From Planctomycetota bacterium (GTDB lineage: Bacteria > Planctomycetota > Phycisphaerae > WQYP01 > JAJZKY01), in NCBI GenBank assembly GCA_021803885.1, contig JAJZKY010000029.1, positions 1 to 14,625 on the forward strand: a DNA stretch of 14,625 nucleotides. Direction: 5' to 3'. Every line of letters begins with the position of its first letter. Positions within the stretch are counted from its first letter, which is position 1. The position numbers were made by a program, and so were the translations under genes. The notes beneath the pieces are model-generated. The model was not told the DNA's origin. It searched no databases and saw only the letters and a program-made list of their open reading frames with translations. Positions 8,299 to 14,625 of this stretch are shown piece after piece.

Positions 8299-9771
8299 AT
8301 GAAGCTATTCTGGATCACGTTGGCAGCAGGTCTGTTCCTCAGGCTGTGCATTTTGCATGCAGTCTCAGGAGCCACCGAAGTCCCGTTCGTAAGGGCTGCG
8401 CCGACCCATTCTCAAACCTACCCGGCCATTGCGTTCATTGAAGCTCCCATAGTAACGGCCAACGGACTCACAAAGCGCTTTCCGCAAGGTAGCCGTCTGG
8501 TGCGAATGACCCCTGGCGCACAGGCCGCCTCTGTGCTTCCTCTCACGCCGGAATTCTACGCTGCCTCCGACCCGCAGGTTTCCTTCGACGGAACCCGAAT
8601 TCTCTTTTCTGCCCAGCGGACCAAGAGCGCACTCTGGCAGATATGGGAGATGGCAGTGGACGGGACCGGGCTGCAACAGATCACGCACTGCACAGGCGAT
8701 TGCCTTCAACCCAAGTATCTGCCGCAGAACCAAATCGTCTACACGGCCGTCGACGGAAAAGGCGCACATCGCACATCAACAATCTATATCTGTCAAATAA
8801 GCGGGAAAAGCGCTCATCCCATTACATTTGGGCCAGGAAATTTTCAAGTCGAGACCGTGCTTCACAGCGGGCGAGTCGTGGTATCTGCGGAGTCGCCGCT
8901 GCTGCCGGGCGGCAACCTCCATCAATCTCGCACTCTCTTCACTCTGCGACCGGACGGATCAGGACTCACGCTGCTTCGCGACCAGGCCATGCCCAACCAG
9001 AATCGCAGTGGAGCGATAGAGCTGGCCGACGGCACCATCCTGTTTCTCCAGACGAAGAACGTGGCCGGAAATTCCGCGGGTGGACAGCTTGCATCGATCC
9101 GCCCAGGAGCGTTGCGCGCATCCGTCCTGACAGGACCTGCGGCGGCATATCAATCCGCGCAGGAGCTTCGGGTAGCAACCCTGGTCGTGGCGAGGCACGG
9201 CTCCGCACCGGCATCCGACAAGAATTTCAATCTCTATACATTCGATCTTGCCGGCAAGTCCCTGGGCGATGTGCTCTACCGAAACGCAAAGGCTTCCAGC
9301 GTGCAGGCGGTCCCATTGACGCCGCATGCGCTGCCGCGAATTTACTGGAGCATTCTCCATCCAACCGTGCAAACCGGGCGCATTCTCTGCCTCGACTCGT
9401 ATATTTCACAAGATGCGCCGAATGGGCGTCTTATCGGGCGCATCGCAAGCGTTCGCGTCGTGACGCTGGAGCAACCGGGAAACCGTGAACGAATTGTGGG
9501 CGACGCGCCGGTGGAATCCGATGGATCGTTTTATGCCACGGTTCCGGCGGACGCGCCCATCCGATTTGAGCTGCTGGGACCCAAGGGAAAGATCCTGCAC
9601 GCGCAGCGGAGCTGGATATGGGTGCGAAATGGCGAAGACCGCGGTTGCCAGGGATGTCATGACAGTCCGGCTCTCGCCCCGGCCAACCACTTTCCGATGG
9701 CGCTGCGGCGCTTCAATACTCCCACTCTGCTAGGCGGCGAATTGCGCGCGCAGCAGTCCGGGCGACCATGA
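8299..9771 (+). CDS. Hydrazine synthase alpha-like monohaem propeller protein
   Basis: Exported protein of 490 aa. Residues 1-23 are a Sec signal peptide (MKLFWITLAAGLFLRL, cleavage near VSGA). Residues about 50-350 form a TolB/WD40-like propeller (SFDGTRILFSAQR, then IWEMAVDGTGLQQIT). The region about 360-470 matches the middle domain of hydrazine synthase alpha and its many uncharacterised relatives: NGRLIGRIASVRVV, VESDGSFYATVPADAP, RSWIWVRNGEDRGCQGCH. One c-type haem site is visible, CQGCH 450-454. The chain ends 36 residues later, so the second-haem C-terminal domain of the anammox subunit (about 800 aa) is absent. The residue four after the haem histidine is Ala458, where I recall a tyrosine haem ligand in Kuenenia. 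A Cys131/Cys135 pair in the propeller could form a disulfide or metal site. The true enzyme activity is not supported; a redox subunit is the likely role. It is followed by, and overlaps or nearly abuts, the next gene. Confidence 0.8.
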   Translation: MKLFWITLAAGLFLRLCILHAVSGATEVPFVRAAPTHSQTYPAIAFIEAPIVTANGLTKRFPQGSRLVRMTPGAQAASVLPLTPEFYAASDPQVSFDGTRILFSAQRTKSALWQIWEMAVDGTGLQQITHCTGDCLQPKYLPQNQIVYTAVDGKGAHRTSTIYICQISGKSAHPITFGPGNFQVETVLHSGRVVVSAESPLLPGGNLHQSRTLFTLRPDGSGLTLLRDQAMPNQNRSGAIELADGTILFLQTKNVAGNSAGGQLASIRPGALRASVLTGPAAAYQSAQELRVATLVVARHGSAPASDKNFNLYTFDLAGKSLGDVLYRNAKASSVQAVPLTPHALPRIYWSILHPTVQTGRILCLDSYISQDAPNGRLIGRIASVRVVTLEQPGNRERIVGDAPVESDGSFYATVPADAPIRFELLGPKGKILHAQRSWIWVRNGEDRGCQGCHDSPALAPANHFPMALRRFNTPTLLGGELRAQQSGRP

Positions 9772-9774
9772 GGG
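9770..9774 (+). promoter_or_regulatory. Shine-Dalgarno favouring the start at 9780
   Basis: GAGGG lies 5 bp upstream of the ATG at 9780, overlapping the stop of the upstream gene. The ATG at 9768, which forms an ATGA overlap, has no comparable site before it. Confidence 0.55.
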
Positions 9775-9779
9775 AACCG

Positions 9780-11507
9780 ATGAGATATTTTTCGCGCCAA
9801 CTCGAACCGAGAATTGCAACAGCAACGCCGCTGCTGGTGCTGGCTCTCGCCTTCGGGCTTTTTGGACAGAACTCGCCTCCTGCGCCGACCGCACCGCAGT
9901 CCCCGTTGCCGCAATTTGAGGACGTTACACAGAAGGCCGGGATTGCTTTTCGCCAGTCCTTCGGCGAAAAAGATTTGAGTTCGATTCTGGAAGGCGCAGG
10001 CTCGGGATGCGCGTGGATCGACTACAACAACGACGGCCTGCTCGATCTATATGTTGTCAGCGGTCGCTATCTTCCGGGAATCACCGATCACTCCGCGCCC
10101 GACGGCAAGGATGCTACGAATCACCTGTATCGCAACAATGGCAACGGAACCTTCACCGATGTCACGGCCCAGGCCGGAGTCGCCGGAAAGGGTTTTGGCG
10201 TTGGCGTTACCGCAGGGGATTTCGACAACGACGGCAATGAAGATCTGTACGTCACCAACTACAACTCCGCCATTCTGTACCACAACAACGGCAATGGAAC
10301 GTTTACAGACGTTACGGAAAAAGCAGGCGTGGAAAATCCATTCTTCGGGACTGGCGCAGCTTTTGTCGATTACGACCGCGACGGCAAGCTGGATCTTTTC
10401 GTCGGCAATTATCTGAAGTTCGATCCAAATTACCGGCAGTATTACACCGCCCAACATTATCCGGGGCCGCTCGGCTACGCGCCGGAGACCAACCGGCTGT
10501 TTCATAACAACGGAGACGGCACCTTCACCGATGTATCGAAGTCCTCCGGAATTGCCAGTCAGCCGGGACGGGCCATGGGGATCACGGTCGAAGACTACGA
10601 CAACGACGGATGGCCGGACATCTACATCGCAAACGATACGATGCCGAGCTTCCTCTACCACAACAACCACAACGGGACCTTCACCGATGTCGCTCCCGAT
10701 TTGTACGTCGCCTATGGACAAAACGGCGAGGCATCCACCGCCATGGGTCCCATTTTTGGAGACTACAACAATGATGGCTGGCAGGACCTGTTTGTCTCTG
10801 ACGCCCACTTTCACCGCTTCTACCAGAATCCCGGCAAGGCGGGAGGCGCATTTCAGGATGTGACGAATGCCTCCGGCGTGGGAGCCGTCTCCGGCCAGTT
10901 TGTCGGCTGGGGAGATGGCTTTTTCGACTTCGACAACGATGGATGGAAAGACCTCTTCATCGTGAATGGCGGCATGGTGTGGCTGGTTCCCATGCCCAGT
11001 TCCCTGCTGCGCAACATTGGCAACGGAACGTTCACCGATGTCTCCCTGCACGCCGGAGATTTCTTTCGGGAGCAAATTGTCGGGCGCGGGGCCTGCTTCG
11101 CCGACTATGACAACGACGGATATATCGACGCGTTTGTGACCAGCCTTGGCGGCAAGGGCATTCTGCTGCACAACACGCCCCCTCCGGGAAAACGGAACCA
11201 CTGGCTGACGATCAAGCTGGTGGGCACCCGCAGCAATCGGGATGGCTACGGCGCGAGTCTGGAGGCCGTGGCAGGCACGTTGCACCAGTTTGTCCAATCG
11301 ACCTCCGAAAGCGGCTATCTATCCCAGAGTGATCCCCGTCCGCATTTCGGCCTGGGTTCGCACATCGAAGTCGATACGTTGATTATCCATTGGCCCAGCG
11401 GGACAGTACAGACACTGAAGAATGTCCGCGCCGACCAAATCCTCACCGTGACGGAACCGCAGCCCACCAACAGCGCCGAGACAACCGGAAGCAGGAAGGC
11501 GCCATGA
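9780..11507 (+). CDS. CRTAC1-like FG-GAP/VCBS and ASPIC/UnbV protein with Sec signal
   Basis: Second member of the CRTAC1-like family in the window, 575 aa, role unknown. I chose ATG 9780 because of its Shine-Dalgarno; starting at 9768 would add only MREP. Residues about 10-35 are a Sec-type signal (TPLLVLALAFGLFG) followed by a proline-rich linker. Seven well-kept calcium-loop repeats follow: DYNNDGLLD 81, DFDNDGNED 147, DYDRDGKLD 197, DYDNDGWPD 272, DYNNDGWQD 328, DFDNDGWKD 383 and DYDNDGYID 442. NNGNGTFTDVT strands recur between them. The ASPIC/UnbV domain spans about 473-560 (NHWLTIKLVGTRSNRDGYGA, later IIHWPSG). Unlike the 5977 paralogue, all seven loops retain their acidic ligands and there is no twin arginine. 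It lies between the alpha-like and beta-gamma-like genes in the same operon, so a structural or assembly role for that complex is a reasonable inference. Confidence 0.9.
   Translation: MRYFSRQLEPRIATATPLLVLALAFGLFGQNSPPAPTAPQSPLPQFEDVTQKAGIAFRQSFGEKDLSSILEGAGSGCAWIDYNNDGLLDLYVVSGRYLPGITDHSAPDGKDATNHLYRNNGNGTFTDVTAQAGVAGKGFGVGVTAGDFDNDGNEDLYVTNYNSAILYHNNGNGTFTDVTEKAGVENPFFGTGAAFVDYDRDGKLDLFVGNYLKFDPNYRQYYTAQHYPGPLGYAPETNRLFHNNGDGTFTDVSKSSGIASQPGRAMGITVEDYDNDGWPDIYIANDTMPSFLYHNNHNGTFTDVAPDLYVAYGQNGEASTAMGPIFGDYNNDGWQDLFVSDAHFHRFYQNPGKAGGAFQDVTNASGVGAVSGQFVGWGDGFFDFDNDGWKDLFIVNGGMVWLVPMPSSLLRNIGNGTFTDVSLHAGDFFREQIVGRGACFADYDNDGYIDAFVTSLGGKGILLHNTPPPGKRNHWLTIKLVGTRSNRDGYGASLEAVAGTLHQFVQSTSESGYLSQSDPRPHFGLGSHIEVDTLIIHWPSGTVQTLKNVRADQILTVTEPQPTNSAETTGSRKAP
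11493..11499 (+). promoter_or_regulatory. Shine-Dalgarno fixing the start at 11504
   Basis: AGGAAGG lies inside the end of the upstream gene, 4 bp (7 bp from AGGA) before the ATG at 11504. The ATG overlaps the upstream stop as ATGA, which points to translational coupling. Confidence 0.6.
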
Positions 11508-13495
11508 AGGTCTGTTCCGCAAGTTCGGCCATCGGAGGCAGCCGCCTACTCAATCTACTGGCAGGCATCGCGGCGTTGGCCATGGTCTTGGTCTCGGCCA
11601 CGGCGATCATGTGGCAACCTCCCGTTGCCAAAGCCTCTCCACAGACAATCGACTCGGATTCCGGCAGCTACATTCCGCGAACACAGTATCTAAGCCCGGT
11701 GGCCATGAAGCTTTCTCTGGATGGCCGCTGGCTGTATATCGTCTGCGAGGACAGCGAACAGGTCCTGGCGGTGGATACCTACTCCCGGCGGGTGGTACGA
11801 CGGGCTCGCGTGGGCAGGATGCCAAGAGGAATCGCCCTTTCGCCCGATGGCAAAACTCTCTACGTCTCGAACGAAAACAGCGATACCGTCTCGGAAATTG
11901 ACGCGGAGACATTCCAGATTCGCCGAACGCTCCCCGTCGGCTGGAGACCTGTCGGTCTGACTACAGACCGCGCCGGAAAAGTTTTGTACGTGGCCAACAC
12001 GCTGGGCGATGACATCTCCCTTGTGGATCTCAACTCCGGGCGAGAATTCAAACGGCTGCAGGCGGGACATTATCCGGAATACATAGCTCTTTCGCGCGAC
12101 GGCACTCGCATCTACGTTGCGAACCTGCTGGCACGCATTGCGCCGGCCGATCAACCGCCGGTGTCTGAGTTGACCGTCATCGACACCAGCCATCAGGTAG
12201 TGGCTGCGCGCGTCAACGTGCTGGGAGCAATCCAGATGCGGCACATCGCGGAGTTGCCACCCTCAGCCGGCGGATATCTCCTGGTCCCGTTCATGCAGCC
12301 AAAGAACTTGAATCCTCTGGTCCAGATTCAGCAGGGATGGTACCTGACGCATGGCCTGGCGGTGATTCGACCCGCGGTTGCCGCCGCCGATGGCCCGCAA
12401 AAATACAAAGTATCTGAAGTCCTGCTGGACGACATCGATCATTACTATGCCGACGGCTTCGGCGCTGCAGTCACCCCCGATGGACGATGGGCGCTGGTGA
12501 CCGCCTCCGGAGCCAACGTCGTTTCTGTCGTCGACACTGCCATGCTTCGCCACCTGCTGCTGCATACTCCTCCGGCTCGGCAACAGGAACTGGCGAATCG
12601 ACTCGATTCCGCCAGTCACTTCGTTGCTGAGCGCTTGTCCGTGGGGCGAAATCCGACCGATGTCGTTGCGTCCCCGGATGGCCGCTTCGTGTATATCGCC
12701 AATCGCATGGACGATACGGTCAGCGTGGTGGATATGAGGAGTACGCAGATCGCATCGACAATCGATCTGGGGGGGCCAAGAGAAATTTCGCGCGAAAGAA
12801 GCGGCGAGCGGCTCTTCTTCGACGCCAGCCACTGCTACCAGGGACAGATGGCCTGCGCTACCTGTCATCCGCATGAGGGGCTGTCCGATGGGCTGGCGTG
12901 GAGCCTGGAAACGCCGAAGTTGGGTCGCGACGTGGTGGAAAATCGGACACTCTACGGCATCGATGGAACGTCGCCCTTCAAGTGGAACGGAAAGAACCCG
13001 AACCTGCAGACGCAGGACGGTCCACGCACCGCGATGTATATTTTCCGGTCGCAGGGATTCAGTTCAAAGGAAGTGAACGATCTGGTGGCGTATATCGATT
13101 CGCTTCGGCTGCCACGCAATCCGCATCTGGCTTCCAACAGTCAACTGACCGACGCTCAGACGCGCGGGCGAGCGATCTTCTTTCGCGACAGAACGATGGA
13201 CGGCAAGTTGATCCCGCCGCTGGATCGTTGCTACACCTGTCATTCACCGCTGTCCCATTACACTTCGCGAGTTCTGATGGACGTGGGCACCGCGACACCG
13301 GACGACACCATCCGCGCCTTCGATGTGCCGCAGTTGGAGAGCGTCGTCACGAGGCCGCCGTACCTGCACAACGGCGAAGCGCTGGAACTGGAAGATATCT
13401 GGACGAAGTTCAATCCACATGACAAGCACGGGGTTACGTCTGACCTGAACAAAGCACAGCTCAACGACCTGATTGAGTTTTTGAAGACACTATGA
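11504..13495 (+). CDS. YncE-type beta-propeller fused to diheme MauG/cytochrome c peroxidase module
   Basis: Exported redox protein of 663 aa. Residues about 14-36 are a signal peptide or anchor. Residues about 50-425 are YVTN/YncE propeller repeats (GIALSPDGKTLYVSNENSDT, VLYVANTLGDDISLVDL, DGRFVYIANRMDDTVSVVDM). The rest is a diheme peroxidase/MauG-like domain. It opens with ERLFFDAS, then haem motif CATCH 451-455 and a tryptophan-containing FKWNGKNPNL segment. Haem motif CYTCH 576-580 follows, and the end has VPQLESVVTRPPYLHNG (His622) and LNDLIEFLKTL, as at the C-terminus of bacterial cytochrome c peroxidases. Hydrazine synthase beta is a haem-free propeller and gamma a diheme MauG-like protein, and in Scalindua the two are one chain. 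This gene has that same order. Many unrelated propeller-cytochrome fusions exist, so the link to hydrazine synthase rests largely on the alpha-like neighbour. The gene overlaps both neighbours by ATGA, though the downstream start may be 13516. Confidence 0.85.
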   Translation: MKVCSASSAIGGSRLLNLLAGIAALAMVLVSATAIMWQPPVAKASPQTIDSDSGSYIPRTQYLSPVAMKLSLDGRWLYIVCEDSEQVLAVDTYSRRVVRRARVGRMPRGIALSPDGKTLYVSNENSDTVSEIDAETFQIRRTLPVGWRPVGLTTDRAGKVLYVANTLGDDISLVDLNSGREFKRLQAGHYPEYIALSRDGTRIYVANLLARIAPADQPPVSELTVIDTSHQVVAARVNVLGAIQMRHIAELPPSAGGYLLVPFMQPKNLNPLVQIQQGWYLTHGLAVIRPAVAAADGPQKYKVSEVLLDDIDHYYADGFGAAVTPDGRWALVTASGANVVSVVDTAMLRHLLLHTPPARQQELANRLDSASHFVAERLSVGRNPTDVVASPDGRFVYIANRMDDTVSVVDMRSTQIASTIDLGGPREISRERSGERLFFDASHCYQGQMACATCHPHEGLSDGLAWSLETPKLGRDVVENRTLYGIDGTSPFKWNGKNPNLQTQDGPRTAMYIFRSQGFSSKEVNDLVAYIDSLRLPRNPHLASNSQLTDAQTRGRAIFFRDRTMDGKLIPPLDRCYTCHSPLSHYTSRVLMDVGTATPDDTIRAFDVPQLESVVTRPPYLHNGEALELEDIWTKFNPHDKHGVTSDLNKAQLNDLIEFLKTL

Positions 13496-13505
13496 CACGT
13501 CGATT

Positions 13506-13509
13506 GGAG
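13506..13509 (+). promoter_or_regulatory. Shine-Dalgarno favouring the start at 13516
   Basis: GGAG lies 6 bp upstream of ATG 13516. The ATG at 13492 overlaps the previous stop as ATGA but lacks a good site and would add eight residues before the signal peptide. Confidence 0.5.
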
Positions 13510-13515
13510 ATTTCG

Positions 13516-14625
13516 ATGGAGCGGACAAAAGCAATATCCCGAGTACGCGATCTCCTGTGCATCGTCGGACTCCTGATTCTGGCTACGGGGTGGGCGACGG
13601 CGCAAGCCTCTTCTTACTACACCAAGTGGATCAATTACACCTCGGCCAATGGATTTCCTCCGGGCGAAGTGTACTGCGTTACGGTGGATGGCAATCGAGT
13701 GTGGGCCGGCACCGGCCATGGGCTGGTGCTGCTGGAGGATGGCCGCATCAAGAAAATCTTCACGACGAAAGATGGCTTGTCCGGCATGGCGGTGATGTCC
13801 GTGGCAGTCGATAAGCAAACCGGGGCGGTATGGATCGGGACGTTCGGCGGACTCAGCCGCTACTCCGGCGGCCAGTTCACGAACTACACCAACCTGAGCA
13901 GCGGCCTGGCGAATGACCTGGTCTACGGTGTCGCTGTGCAGGGTCAATATGTCTGGGTGGCCACCACGGCCGGCGTCAACCGTTTCGACACCTATACCGG
14001 AAGCTGGCAAATATTCAACGAGTCCAATGCCCCGTTTGAAGAGCCCTGGACCTATAGCATTTCCGTGGGCGCAGAAAAAGTGTATTTCGCGGTGTGGGGC
14101 GGCGGAGTCCTCTCCTACGACCTGGCGAATCATTATTGGAAGCCCTACACCGATCCTGACGGCGAGATGGAACTGGTTCTCTATCGCAACCAGGGACTGA
14201 TCCACAACATTGTCAGCAGCGTTTCCTGGAACCCGGACACAAAAACCTTCTGGGCCTCCACCTATTTTGGCCTGAGCAGCTATGACGGCAGGAACTGGCA
14301 CAACTATCTAAAGAAGGACAGCGGTCTGATCTCCAACTTCATCAATGCCGTAAAATCGCGCGGCGATGAAGTGTTTGCCTGCACCCAAAAAGGGCTCAGC
14401 GAATTCAACACCAGAACCAACACGTGGGTGACGTATCGGCCCGATCCAAAAACCGGACGCGGCGAAATCCTCATCACTCGTCCTGGCGGCAACAAGCGCC
14501 ACATGGAATCCAGCACAACCCTGGCGCATAACTACATTCTTAATCTCGACTTTCAGGGCGACGACATCTGGGTGGCCACAGCAAATGGACTGAGCCACGG
14601 CATTCGCAAGCCCTCCAAGGTTGTA
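13516..14625 (+). CDS. Two-component-regulator-type (Reg_prop) beta-propeller protein, 3' end cut
   Basis: The frame is open to the window edge (370 codons visible). Residues 1-31 are a Sec signal peptide ending ATAQA before SSYY. Seven blade-like repeats with the W-(A/I/V)-x-T-x-x-G-(L/V) pattern are visible: WAGTGHGL near 62, WIGTFGGL near 106, WVATTAGV near 148, a weaker YFAVWGGG, WASTYFGL, FACTQKGL and WVATANGL near 352. Loops between them carry KDGLSG and SSGLAND-type turns, as in Reg_prop sensor domains. No kinase, transmembrane helix after the signal, or haem motif is seen before the edge. Because seven blades are complete, the protein may end soon after the window as a stand-alone exported propeller, or continue into another domain. 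Position at the end of the haem operon suggests a partner of the complex or a sensor for it; both are inference. Confidence 0.8.
   Translation, partial: MERTKAISRVRDLLCIVGLLILATGWATAQASSYYTKWINYTSANGFPPGEVYCVTVDGNRVWAGTGHGLVLLEDGRIKKIFTTKDGLSGMAVMSVAVDKQTGAVWIGTFGGLSRYSGGQFTNYTNLSSGLANDLVYGVAVQGQYVWVATTAGVNRFDTYTGSWQIFNESNAPFEEPWTYSISVGAEKVYFAVWGGGVLSYDLANHYWKPYTDPDGEMELVLYRNQGLIHNIVSSVSWNPDTKTFWASTYFGLSSYDGRNWHNYLKKDSGLISNFINAVKSRGDEVFACTQKGLSEFNTRTNTWVTYRPDPKTGRGEILITRPGGNKRHMESSTTLAHNYILNLDFQGDDIWVATANGLSHGIRKPSKVV

Noticed and set aside
10047..11297. 416-codon minus-strand open frame opposite the second CRTAC1-like gene
   Set aside because: It mirrors the repeated D-x-D-N-D-G codons, giving valine/isoleucine-rich repeats (VVVV-like); it is an artefact of the repeats, not a gene.
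8299..13495. Calling the operon a true hydrazine synthase and the organism an anammox bacterium
   Set aside because: The alpha-like protein lacks the second-haem domain and the likely tyrosine ligand, the TonB receptor style is acidobacterial, and no HAO-type octahaem gene is present in the window.

Overview
The window looks like chromosomal DNA of a moderately GC-rich soil or sediment member of the Acidobacteriota. The strongest evidence is the large TonB-dependent receptor at the left edge, with its (F/L)NAFNH...FG.I...R.IQL..RFQF-type C-terminus, and the abundance of CRTAC1-like FG-GAP/UnbV proteins and CXXCH cytochromes. This assignment is an inference from protein style, since no rRNA or marker gene is present. 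All convincing genes are on the + strand. There is no tRNA, rRNA, CRISPR array, insertion sequence or phage gene that I can see.

Layout. (1) 1-2969: the 3' part of an outer-membrane TonB-dependent receptor, 5' end outside the window. (2) 3101-5980 and 5977-7806: a two-gene unit joined by a TTGA overlap. The first gene encodes a five-helix membrane domain fused to a pentaheme c-type cytochrome and a TPR tail. The second encodes a CRTAC1-like propeller protein with a Tat-type signal. (3) 7807-8298: a 492-bp gap holding a possible minus-strand gene remnant, a CRP-like palindrome and a weak promoter candidate. (4) 8299 to the right edge: a tightly packed operon with a hydrazine synthase alpha-like protein (one CXXCH), a second CRTAC1-like protein, a YncE-type propeller fused to a diheme MauG/cytochrome c peroxidase module, and a Reg_prop beta-propeller protein cut by the window end. 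The junctions carry ATGA overlaps.

How the parts may work together. Every product has an export signal or membrane anchor, and the window encodes eight c-type haem sites (5+1+2). The most striking point is that the second operon holds relatives of all three hydrazine synthase subunits of anammox bacteria: an alpha-like protein, and beta- and gamma-like modules fused in one chain as in Scalindua. The alpha-like protein lacks the C-terminal second-haem domain and probably a key ligand, so hydrazine synthesis is not implied. I infer an uncharacterised periplasmic or cell-surface redox complex built from beta-propellers and cytochromes, possibly fed from the quinone pool by the membrane pentaheme protein. 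Its substrate cannot be read from the sequence.
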